11,327 nt of DNA from Scatavimonas merdipullorum. Its GTDB lineage: Bacteria > Bacillota > Clostridia > Oscillospirales > Acutalibacteraceae. The notes under the pieces are model-generated. The model ran no database searches. It was not told where the DNA came from and saw only the letters and a program-made list of their open reading frames with translations. The position numbers and the translations under genes are program-made. The DNA lies in contig DVGH01000028.1 of NCBI GenBank assembly GCA_018712865.1, positions 1 through 11,327 of the forward strand, in the 5' to 3' direction. The first letter of the stretch is position 1. Every line of letters starts with the position of its first letter. Below, in pieces: positions 5,386 to 11,327 of this stretch.

Positions 5386-7010
5386 ATCTCATCCTCGCTC
5401 TCGTATGTTATGTCGTACTTTCCGCCGTTGTAGCTGATCAGTGAGCATTTTTCGTAAACCTTTGAACGCTGCGGATAGTCAGAGCGGATGTGTGCCCCTC
5501 TTGTCTCCTTTCGTGCTTCTGCACAGGTGAGTATCGCACGACCAAGGGTCAGCATTGCATGCAGACTGTACCCCTGATAAGGGGAAATTTCGCTGTCATA
5601 TATAAGTTTATCGCTGATGGATAAATAGTAATCGATACTCTCTATGCCGGATATCAACTTTTCTCCGGTGCGTAATATACCAAGATCGTCATTCATAATT
5701 TTAGAAAGATTATTCTGTATATATACGGCAGAAAAACGGCTTTTTGATGCAAAGCGCTGTAAAATCCTATCGCTTTGTTCTTTGATATAGCTGCCAAAAT
5801 CCGGCGCAGCTGCTGGTTTTACTTCTTCCGATATAGATTTTGCCGCAGCTCTTCCGCTGTGAACGGCAGCAAGAAGTGAGTTCCCCCCCAGACGGTTTGC
5901 CCCGTGGTACATGGATGCACATTCGCCGATGGCATACATATTTTTAATATTGGTACGATGCCGGATATCCACCGCAAGACCACCCATAAAGAAATGCACC
6001 GACGGCGCAACCGGAATACTTTCTTTCGTTACATCGAGTCCCAAGTATTCATTACAGAGGTCATAAACTTCTCTTAAATTGCTTTTTATCTTTTGCTTCC
6101 CGAGAAACGCAATATCAAGATACACCTGCGACGGTGCGTCGTAGATGCATTTTGATACAATATCACGCGGCATTAAATTCCCTTTTTCTCCGTACTTTTC
6201 CTCCATGAAATAAACACGACGGTCTTTGTCCATATAATAAAGCCGTCCGCCGTCCCCTCGTGCCCCCTCGGTTATTAACATACGTTTCTGCGGTGTTTCG
6301 ATGGTGGTGGGATGATACTGTATAAACTCAAGATTTTTGAGCTTTGCCCCCTGTGTAAACAGTTTTCCTGCCGCATATCCGTCACAAAGCGCAGAACCGG
6401 TGGTCTTGCCAAACAGACAGTTTTGCCCGCCGGTAGCAAATACGATGGCGTCGGCATAAAACGGCACCAGATTTTTCGATATTTCGTTATAGAATACTGC
6501 ACCGTGACAAACACCGTCATAGATCAGGGCAGAATGAAACAGCAAGCCGAGCTGCCGGTTTATCCTACCGTTACATTCCCATTTTCGTGCTTCCTGCACC
6601 AGAGCTGTAATAATCTGCTTTCCGGTGGAAGCTCCGGCGTATACGGTCCGTTTACGCGATTGTCCGCCAAACGCCCGGCGGGCAAGGTTGCCGTCTGCCT
6701 GCCGTGTAAATACTACACCAATGCTTTCCAGCCATTGAATAATTCCGGGAGCGTCCTCACAAAGCGCTGTAACCGACTTGTTGCCTGCAATTCTGCAGCC
6801 GCCTTCTATTGTTTCTTTTATATGAAGCTGCACACTATCCTCTGCATCACATTTTGGCAATACGGCGTTTATCCCCCCTGCCGCCATAACCGACTGTGCG
6901 CGTTCAGAGGGATACGGGGATACCAATATTGCTTTATTGCCTTTCTTTGCCGTTTCAATGGCACAGGTAAGCCCGGCAATGCCGCTGCCGATAATCAACA
7001 CCCGCTTCAT
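5376..7010 (-). CDS. frdA: Fumarate reductase/succinate dehydrogenase flavoprotein subunit, lacking the covalent-FAD histidine
   Basis: This FAD-containing catalytic subunit interconverts fumarate and succinate on the cytoplasmic side. The Rossmann FAD motif is at the N-terminus (GSGIAGL, 8-14). Active-site residues are kept: H233 (YHPTT), E and R in TEGARGDGG, the proton-shuttle Arg R282 (MPRD), H339 (VHFFMGG) and R373 (GANRLGG). At 37-48 the sequence is RAQSVMAAGGIN. In SdhA/FrdA the residue before SV is the His that binds FAD covalently, and here it is Gln39, so FAD is probably bound non-covalently, as in NadB and soluble fumarate reductases. The 544 residues are short for FrdA (about 580-600). 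L-aspartate oxidase is the alternative, but the cotranscribed iron-sulfur and membrane subunits argue for a quinone-linked enzyme. The start ATG shares ATGA with the end of the anchor gene. Confidence 0.88.
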   Translation of the reverse strand: MKRVLIIGSGIAGLTCAIETAKKGNKAILVSPYPSERAQSVMAAGGINAVLPKCDAEDSVQLHIKETIEGGCRIAGNKSVTALCEDAPGIIQWLESIGVVFTRQADGNLARRAFGGQSRKRTVYAGASTGKQIITALVQEARKWECNGRINRQLGLLFHSALIYDGVCHGAVFYNEISKNLVPFYADAIVFATGGQNCLFGKTTGSALCDGYAAGKLFTQGAKLKNLEFIQYHPTTIETPQKRMLITEGARGDGGRLYYMDKDRRVYFMEEKYGEKGNLMPRDIVSKCIYDAPSQVYLDIAFLGKQKIKSNLREVYDLCNEYLGLDVTKESIPVAPSVHFFMGGLAVDIRHRTNIKNMYAIGECASMYHGANRLGGNSLLAAVHSGRAAAKSISEEVKPAAAPDFGSYIKEQSDRILQRFASKSRFSAVYIQNNLSKIMNDDLGILRTGEKLISGIESIDYYLSISDKLIYDSEISPYQGYSLHAMLTLGRAILTCAEARKETRGAHIRSDYPQRSKVYEKCSLISYNGGKYDITYESEDEICL

Positions 7011-7558
7011 AAAATATCACCTATAAAGAAACGTATCACTGCAAAAAGCGCCGCCAATGCAGCGACCCCACAGACAGCATATGCAATTCGGTCAAGCCGT
7101 TTTGCCGCTTTTGAGGAATTTATCCAACCCAATGTGACAAATGCCTTGCTGAAGGACACGGCGGTATGTACGAACACCGAAAGGATATAGATGCATTCTG
7201 TTATGCAGTTGCATATTGCCTGACCCTGTGAAAGCGTCTGGCCGGTTGCCATGTGCGCGTAAGCGGAGGTATGAAAGTGTACAAAAACAATCATCAGGAT
7301 TGCCGTAACACGCTGCATAATTGTACGTATATTCTGGCGGGAATAGCGTGCATCACTACCGTCGTGCAGAAAAAAGAATATACAAATACTCGTTAATACG
7401 TGCAAAATCATGATTCCTACTGCTGCGTGTGCAAAAAATTTGCATAGCGTAAGGTTATACCAGGATGTGAGCAAGGAATACGTCATTGTGCCTGCATGGC
7501 ACAGCAGGGCGGCAATAATGGATAAGCCCAAAATTGCATTGATTTTTTTCAGTTTCAT
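7007..7558 (-). CDS. Five-helix membrane anchor, probable cytochrome b subunit of the reductase
   Basis: I place the start at ATG 7558, preceded by GAGGTA at 6 bases; a longer in-frame reading from 7624 adds 22 basic residues without a ribosome site. The 183-residue product shows five hydrophobic helices at about 8-32, 40-64, 78-101, 115-145 and 153-180. Histidines lie within or beside the helices: H21, H44, H53, H94, H96, H102 and H131. That is the layout of the single-chain, five-helix diheme anchors (Bacillus SdhC, Wolinella FrdC), which hold heme b and the quinone site. Overall sequence similarity to those is not obvious by eye, so the call rests on topology, histidines and the ATGA overlap with the flavoprotein gene. 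Heme number cannot be read from sequence alone. Confidence 0.72.
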   Translation of the reverse strand: MKLKKINAILGLSIIAALLCHAGTMTYSLLTSWYNLTLCKFFAHAAVGIMILHVLTSICIFFFLHDGSDARYSRQNIRTIMQRVTAILMIVFVHFHTSAYAHMATGQTLSQGQAICNCITECIYILSVFVHTAVSFSKAFVTLGWINSSKAAKRLDRIAYAVCGVAALAALFAVIRFFIGDIL

Positions 7559-7639
7559 AAAGTACCTCTTTTTGCATACAAAAAATAAATTGCGTCTTTG
7601 GATTGGCATGCTTATCGTCGCCATAACAAGTTAAAATAA

Positions 7640-7667
7640 ATTATACCATAAGAATACGCTTTTTCAA
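7640..7667 (-). promoter_or_regulatory. Sigma-A promoter of the reductase operon
   Basis: On the minus strand TTGAAA (7662-7667), a 16-base spacer and a consensus TATAAT (7640-7645) lie about 82 bases upstream of the anchor gene start. The near-consensus -10 suggests good basal expression. I see no clear operator around it. The leader contains no riboswitch that I recognise. Confidence 0.7.
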
Positions 7668-7769
7668 TAGTCCGGGCAGTTATCTGAAAGAGGGAACAAG
7701 AAAGAATCCGTTGGCATAGTATACAAACAGATTCATTCCTTTTACTTTTCATTTATCTTGGAGGGAAAT

Positions 7770-8666
7770 ATGCAAACGGATCATTATATTACAAGCTCCT
7801 TAGAACTACACCTGTTCTTTGGACGTATTATGAAAGAGCATTCCTTTTTTCTCAAAGCAGGATTTACGCCCGCTAACGTATCTTTTTCCAGACAAGCAGA
7901 GTTTTTTAAAAGAGAATTTGAAAAATTGCTTTGTCGTGCCATAGCGCTCAGCGATGGCGTTGTAAGCCGGGATGTGCTGTGTTCAGGCGAAGTGGTTACG
8001 GAATTTACTGCTCTGGCTGAAAAACAAACGGAGCATTTTACCGGAATTACCATCAACAGAGCCATAACCAATCGGGAATTACAGTTACGCAGCGGCGACA
8101 ATTGTCGATGTGAAAACAATTGCGAAAAGCAGCGCCAGGTACAAAGACTTAACCAGACTGCGCTCAGACTTTTGGATGGATTGATTTTGTTTAAGGAAAC
8201 GGTTTTGAAAAAGGTTCTGTGCTGCGAAATGTTTACAGTAAACTATCCTTTACTGATAGAACATATTCTTAGAGAAGCAAAGCTTTATCGAAAATATATA
8301 CAGACTCTGGAAAATAACGGAAATTTAAGCTGCCAGTCTATGAAAGAAATGGAATGTTTTTGGAACCAGATCATGATGGAGCACGCCATGTTTATACGTG
8401 GACTTTTAGATCCCTCTGAAACAGAATTGTTCCATTCAGCAGACGGGTTTGTCAAAGAATATGCTACGTTGTTAAATGCCTGTCATAACGCACAAAATCA
8501 AACGTTAACAGCAGATTCTCTGAAAGAAACAATAAGGTTCAGAGATTTCAAGGCGGCAGGTACGCAGGGAATCGAAGAATGCAAGATCCGTTCCATTATT
8601 TTACCGCTTCTGGCAGACCATGTACTGCGTGAGGCGAATCACTATATTCGCTTACTGAAGGATTAA
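7770..8666 (+). CDS. DUF2935 domain protein (two-repeat helical bundle, probable metal binder)
   Basis: The start is ATG 7770 behind GGAGGG at 7760-7765. The 298-residue protein is soluble and almost wholly alpha-helical. It matches the DUF2935 family, whose biochemical role is not established as far as I know. An internal duplication is visible. Repeat 1 has FGRIMKEHSFFLKAGF (E23-H24) and LLIEHILREAKLYRKY (E164-H165, E169); repeat 2 has FWNQIMMEHAMFIRGLL (E204-H205) and LLADHVLREANHYIRLL (H284, E288). Such paired Glu-His positions on antiparallel helices suggest a ferritin- or hemerythrin-like metal site in each half. Between the halves is an unusual cysteine cluster, C112-x-C114-x3-C118. 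The gene diverges from the reductase operon across a 211-base gap, so a shared redox role is possible but is inference from position. Confidence 0.8.
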   Translation: MQTDHYITSSLELHLFFGRIMKEHSFFLKAGFTPANVSFSRQAEFFKREFEKLLCRAIALSDGVVSRDVLCSGEVVTEFTALAEKQTEHFTGITINRAITNRELQLRSGDNCRCENNCEKQRQVQRLNQTALRLLDGLILFKETVLKKVLCCEMFTVNYPLLIEHILREAKLYRKYIQTLENNGNLSCQSMKEMECFWNQIMMEHAMFIRGLLDPSETELFHSADGFVKEYATLLNACHNAQNQTLTADSLKETIRFRDFKAAGTQGIEECKIRSIILPLLADHVLREANHYIRLLKD

Positions 8667-8719
8667 TTTGCAAGCCTTTTTAAATGATTTATAATTTAGG
8701 GATTTCAATATATTACAGC

Positions 8720-8757
8720 CTGGGCCTGGTTGCAATTGCAACCAGGCCCAGCTTTTT
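8720..8757. terminator. Shared terminator between convergent genes
   Basis: A 32-base perfect palindrome (8720-8751, arms beginning CTGGGCCTGGTTGC) is followed on the plus strand by CTTTTTCATTTT. It ends the DUF2935 transcript. On the minus strand it starts 5 bases after the alcohol dehydrogenase stop, but what follows (CTGTAATATATTG) is a weak U-tract, so termination is strongest for the plus-strand gene. Confidence 0.85.
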
Positions 8758-9935
8758 CATTTTGCCGCTTCCATACTTTCTTTTAAAATTTGCTTGATTT
8801 CCTCCTTTGTCAGCACTTTATAGCCGCCTTCCATAATAAATGTTCCTTCGGTAATACCATCCAACATGGCTTCCGTAGCGCCCAAATCCTGGATATTCAT
8901 CACAAGCCCCAGTTTGCGCATCCAGCTTTCCATCTTTAAAAGGCCTTCCTCTGCAACCTCCAGATCGCTCTTTCCTTCAGAGCGGACATCCCATACATTG
9001 ACAGCGTAACGTTTAAATTTTGGCAGCCCATAGGGTAAAATATGCTTATAATACGGAATAGATACTGCCGCCAAGGTCATGCCGTGCGTAGCATTGGTAT
9101 AAGCTCCCACAGATTGGCCGATCATATGGACCATCCAGTCCGTAGCTTTTCCCTTGGCGACCAGTGTGTTCAGCGCCCATGTGGCAATCCACATAATATT
9201 GCTGCGGGCTTCATAATCAGTTGGGTTTTTCAATGCAATTTCGGATGAATGGATCAGCGACCGCATCAGCCCTTCCATAATATAGTCAGAGGTACAATCA
9301 TCCTCTCCAGAAAAATACTGCTCCAGAATGTGTGACATAATGTCATAAAATCCCGCTACCATTTGGTATTTGGGGAGCGTATAGGTATATACCGGATTTA
9401 AAATCGAAAATTTCGGGAATACACGATCTCCAAACACATGGCCGATTTTCAACTTTTGACTGGGATTGGTGATAACAGAACCGCCGTTCATCTCAGATCC
9501 GGTGCCCACCATAGTCAACACGCATCCCACCGGGATAATTGCATTGTCTACATCCTCCATCCGCAGATAGTATTTCTCCCACGGATCCTCCTTACAATAT
9601 GCAGATACCGAAACAGCCTTGGCGTAGTCGCATACACTGCCGCCACCCACTGCCAGAATTAAATCGACGTTGTGCTTTTTTGCAAGGCTGCAGCCTTCGT
9701 AAAGCTTTTCCACGGTAGGATTGGGCATAACACCGGGATCTTCTATTACTTCTTTGCCGCAGGCGTTGAGGATGGCAATCACCTGGTCATAGATGCCGTT
9801 TTTCTTGATGGAACCGCCACCATAGCACAGCAATACCTTATTCCCATAATTTGCAAGCTCCCCGCTGAGATGATCCAATGCATTTTCTCCAAAATACAGT
9901 TTTGTGGGGTTCGAATACGTAAAATTGCCTAGCAT
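8757..9935 (-). CDS. Iron-containing alcohol dehydrogenase (butanol dehydrogenase/YqhD type)
   Basis: This cytoplasmic NAD(P)H-dependent enzyme of the Fe-ADH superfamily reduces aldehydes to alcohols. The 392-residue length and the opening FTYSNPTKLYFGENAL are typical of the BDH/YqhD branch. The dinucleotide-binding loop is GGGSVCDYAKA (G97-S100), followed by GTGSEMN. The metal ligands are complete: D198 and H202 (FYDIMSHILEQYF), H270 (MVHMIG) and H284 (NATHGM). Branch members act on butanal and other short aldehydes, and several serve in aldehyde detoxification; the substrate cannot be fixed from sequence. The start codon has GGAGG about 8 bases upstream. It diverges from a MerR regulator whose operator lies within its promoter, so it is most likely induced by reactive aldehydes or other electrophiles. 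Confidence 0.93.
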   Translation of the reverse strand: MLGNFTYSNPTKLYFGENALDHLSGELANYGNKVLLCYGGGSIKKNGIYDQVIAILNACGKEVIEDPGVMPNPTVEKLYEGCSLAKKHNVDLILAVGGGSVCDYAKAVSVSAYCKEDPWEKYYLRMEDVDNAIIPVGCVLTMVGTGSEMNGGSVITNPSQKLKIGHVFGDRVFPKFSILNPVYTYTLPKYQMVAGFYDIMSHILEQYFSGEDDCTSDYIMEGLMRSLIHSSEIALKNPTDYEARSNIMWIATWALNTLVAKGKATDWMVHMIGQSVGAYTNATHGMTLAAVSIPYYKHILPYGLPKFKRYAVNVWDVRSEGKSDLEVAEEGLLKMESWMRKLGLVMNIQDLGATEAMLDGITEGTFIMEGGYKVLTKEEIKQILKESMEAAK

Positions 9936-9956
9936 ATTAAGTTTCCTCCGTTCTGA

Positions 9957-9985
9957 TTGACGCTTTAGATAAAGCGTGTTATAAT
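9957..9985 (+). promoter_or_regulatory. Promoter of the MerR gene, with an 18-base palindrome in its spacer
   Basis: TTGACG (9957-9962), a 17-base spacer and TATAAT (9980-9985) give a near-consensus sigma-A promoter reading rightwards. Spacer and -35 edge contain ACGCTTTA-GA-TAAAGCGT (9960-9977), a perfect inverted repeat. Its half-sites are related to, but oriented opposite to, those of the neighbouring operator. It could be an autoregulatory site, or a hairpin in the alcohol dehydrogenase mRNA leader, which covers the same bases on the other strand. Confidence 0.65.
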
Positions 9986-9997
9986 TACTTTAATAAC

Positions 9998-10028
9998 ATT
10001 CTACAACTTAAAGCCAGCTTTAAGTCAA
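9998..10028 (-). promoter_or_regulatory. MerR-type promoter of the alcohol dehydrogenase (19-bp spacer)
   Basis: On the minus strand TTGACT (10023-10028) and TAGAAT (9998-10003) are separated by 19 bases, two more than optimal. That is the hallmark of promoters which a MerR-family activator must distort before RNA polymerase can open them. The spacer is almost filled by an inverted repeat. The predicted start point is near 9991, leaving a leader of about 55 bases. Confidence 0.8.
10006..10025. promoter_or_regulatory. AdhR-like operator
   Basis: A perfect 20-base inverted repeat (9-base arms, centre CA) contains CTTAAAG-CCAG-CTTTAAG. This fits the CTTAAAG-N4-CTTTAAG operator that I recall for Bacillus subtilis AdhR, in the same place between -35 and -10. 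It also lies just downstream of the predicted start point of the MerR gene itself, so the bound regulator could limit its own transcription. Confidence 0.8.
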
Positions 10029-10058
10029 GGGGTTTTACAAAAAAATTGGGGGATTTTT

Positions 10059-10505
10059 ATGGTATACACGATTGGTGAAATGGCGAAGCTACTGGGCGTG
10101 GCGCCATCAACACTTCGTTATTATGACAAAGAGGGCCTATTGCCCTTTATGGAACGTTCGGAGGGCGGTATCCGGGTATTTCAAGACAAAGATTTTGAAT
10201 TTTTGCAAATCATCCATTGCCTTAAGGCTGCCGGGATGCAGATTAAGGATATTCGTAAATTTATTGCGCTTGTGATGCAAGGGGATGAAACCATAGAAGC
10301 CCGGCTCGCCCTATTTCAGAAACGTAAAAAAGAGGTAGAAAACCAGATAGTGGAATTGCAGGAAACCTTAGACACGATCCGTTTTAAATGCTGGTATTAT
10401 GAAACCGCAAAAAAATATGGAGGGACCGCTGTCCCTGACAATATGAAGGATGAAGAATTGCCGGAAGATCTGCGGGCAATACGCAAAAAGCTTCGCGGAA
10501 GATAA
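10059..10505 (+). CDS. MerR family regulator, AdhR/NmlR-like
   Basis: This 148-residue dimeric DNA-binding activator has a winged helix-turn-helix at 3-70: YTIGEMAKLLGVAPSTLRYY, the wing GGIRVFQDKD, and a second HTH in LKAAGMQIKDIRKFI. A long dimerisation coiled coil follows at about 78-115. C54 (IIHCLKAAGM) sits where AdhR and NmlR have their conserved thiol (Cys52 in B. subtilis AdhR, from memory), which senses formaldehyde, methylglyoxal and related electrophiles. A second Cys is at 111. There is no C-terminal effector-binding domain, as is usual for this branch. The ATG follows GGGGGA at 6 bases. Position, operator and Cys54 together indicate that it activates the divergent alcohol dehydrogenase; the inducer is inferred. 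Confidence 0.9.
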   Translation: MVYTIGEMAKLLGVAPSTLRYYDKEGLLPFMERSEGGIRVFQDKDFEFLQIIHCLKAAGMQIKDIRKFIALVMQGDETIEARLALFQKRKKEVENQIVELQETLDTIRFKCWYYETAKKYGGTAVPDNMKDEELPEDLRAIRKKLRGR

Positions 10506-10647
10506 GAAATGCAAGAAGGGATTTTCTGCCAGTGGCAGCCCCTTGTTCCCTATTTTATTTTCTATAAGAAAAGGCTGCTGAAAAAGCGCTGCAGCAATTA
10601 CGATTGATGCGGCTTTTGTAAAATTGATTTGTTTGCGGAGGTCTGTT

Positions 10648-11151
10648 ATGCGGCTGTTTGTTGCCATCTGTTTTTCTGACGAAATCAAAGCTTTGCTTTC
10701 TAGCGTATGCCAAAAGCTAAAAACACAAAGCCTTTCTGGCAATTTTACCCGCCCGGAAAACCTGCATATGACGTTAGCTTTTATTGGAGAAAGCAACCGC
10801 GTTGCAGCGGTAAAAAGTGCGATGCAGCAATGCACCGGCGCACCGTTTAAACTGTCGTTAAGTGGTGTAGGCCGTTTTGGGGATCTGTGGTGGGTTGGGA
10901 TAGAAAAAAATCCCGCGCTTTTGAGCCTTGCAGACCGCCTCCGCCAAACATTGCGTGCAAGTGGATTTCAAATAGATGCCCGCGTATTTCGGCCGCATAT
11001 TACAATAGCGCGGCAGGTTGTGCTTAAAAAAGCGTTTGATGCAGAGATTTGTGCCGCTTCCATGTCGGTGACACATATATCCCTGATGCAATCCAAACGT
11101 TTGAACGGCAGAATTTACTATACAGAGCTGTATCGTAAGCAGCTATTGTAA
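10648..11151 (+). CDS. thpR: RNA 2',3'-cyclic phosphodiesterase (2'-5' RNA ligase family)
   Basis: This 167-residue member of the 2H phosphoesterase superfamily opens 2',3'-cyclic phosphate ends on RNA; purified bacterial relatives also show 2'-5' ligase activity on tRNA halves. The two catalytic H-x-T-x motifs are H40-M-T42-L and H117-I-T119-I, each on a beta-strand (LHMTLAFIG and RPHITIAR). The N-terminus MRLFVAI is characteristic of the family, and GRFG with WWVGI fits the middle strands. Length is slightly short but complete (usual about 175-190). The start is fixed by GGAGGT at 10636-10641. A 142-base gap from the MerR gene holds a small hairpin (CTGCCAGTGGCAG, 10526-10538) without a T-run and no clear promoter, so read-through from the MerR gene is possible. 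Confidence 0.92.
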   Translation: MRLFVAICFSDEIKALLSSVCQKLKTQSLSGNFTRPENLHMTLAFIGESNRVAAVKSAMQQCTGAPFKLSLSGVGRFGDLWWVGIEKNPALLSLADRLRQTLRASGFQIDARVFRPHITIARQVVLKKAFDAEICAASMSVTHISLMQSKRLNGRIYYTELYRKQLL

Positions 11152-11200
11152 AGAAAATTTATACTGTTTTTAAACACAATCCGTTTTATTTAAAACAACA

Positions 11201-11239
11201 AAAAAGATGGGCAATAAATTGTTTATTGCCCATCTTTTT
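11201..11239 (+). terminator. Terminator of thpR
   Basis: A perfect 18-bp stem (11201-11218 and 11222-11239) closes on TTG. It has an A-tract on its 5' side and a T-tract on its 3' side, so it could work on both strands. It lies 49 bases after the thpR stop. Confidence 0.88.
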
Positions 11240-11252
11240 ATTGTATAAGGAA

Positions 11253-11275
11253 AACCCCGCCATAGTGGCGGGGTT
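11253..11275 (-). terminator. Terminator for a minus-strand gene beyond the right edge
   Basis: A 9-bp GC-rich stem (AACCCCGCC and GGCGGGGTT) with a 5-base loop is followed on the minus strand by TTCC after its terminal TT, giving a short TTTT run. The remaining bases to 11327 show no gene. The polarity implies a minus-strand gene ending to the right of the window. Confidence 0.6.
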
Positions 11276-11327
11276 GGAAAGAGCTTAAGCGGAGAGAAAG
11301 ACAGAAAAACTCCTAATGTGTTAAAAT

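Noticed and set aside
5376..7010. Flavoprotein read as L-aspartate oxidase (NadB)
   Set aside because: The missing covalent-FAD His and the short length fit NadB, but the overlapping iron-sulfur and membrane-anchor genes, and the absence of nadA/nadC neighbours, favour a quinone-linked fumarate/succinate enzyme.
6312..7190. 292-codon open frame on the plus strand
   Set aside because: It lies antisense to the conserved flavoprotein and membrane-anchor genes, has no ribosome site, and its cysteine- and aromatic-rich product resembles no family; it is a shadow frame.
10526..10538. Hairpin CTGCCAGTGGCAG as terminator of the MerR gene
   Set aside because: The stem is only 6 bp and is followed by CCCC rather than a T-run, so it is unlikely to terminate transcription.
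10368..10835. 155-codon minus-strand frame
   Set aside because: It overlaps the ends of two well-supported genes (MerR regulator and thpR) on the other strand and has no motif or ribosome site.

Overview
The window reads as chromosome of a strictly anaerobic, low-to-mid GC Gram-positive bacterium of the class Clostridia. The grounds are strong AGGAGG-type ribosome sites, sigma-A promoters, U-rich intrinsic terminators, a DUF2935 protein, an iron-dependent alcohol dehydrogenase with a MerR regulator, and a fumarate-reductase-like operon. This is inferred from gene content; there is no rRNA or other taxonomic marker. I see no tRNA, rRNA, CRISPR array, intact transposase or integrase.

Left part (1-4592), accessory in character. 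On the minus strand a decayed operon runs leftwards from a promoter at about 1320-1348: a stop-truncated helix-turn-helix gene, a 24-codon ORF with a strong ribosome site, an intrinsic terminator, then a metallophosphoesterase broken by a frameshift and abutting the 3' end of an unrecognised gene. Divergent from it is one large intact gene, a 911-residue SF1 DNA2/NAM7-type helicase fused to a C-terminal Vsr/DUF559/DUF2726-like nuclease domain, the kind of architecture seen in anti-phage proteins. It is followed by a hairpin terminator and about 300 bases without a convincing gene.

Middle (4593-8756), respiratory or redox region. A tightly overlapping minus-strand operon encodes a 5-helix, histidine-rich membrane anchor, a flavoprotein and an iron-sulfur subunit (order C-A-B), i.e. 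a quinol:fumarate reductase or succinate dehydrogenase type complex. The flavoprotein keeps the catalytic His/Arg residues but has Gln where the covalent-FAD His normally sits. The frdB 3' end looks frameshifted. Divergently transcribed is a two-repeat DUF2935 helical-bundle protein with probable metal-binding Glu/His pairs.

Right part (8757-11327), aldehyde/alcohol region. A minus-strand Fe-alcohol dehydrogenase diverges from a MerR regulator of the AdhR/NmlR type (Cys54 present). The dehydrogenase promoter has a 19-bp spacer containing CTTAAAG-N4-CTTTAAG, which matches the AdhR operator as I recall it. The regulator's own promoter overlaps it face to face. Downstream lies an RNA 2',3'-cyclic phosphodiesterase (ThpR), then two stacked terminators serving opposite strands.
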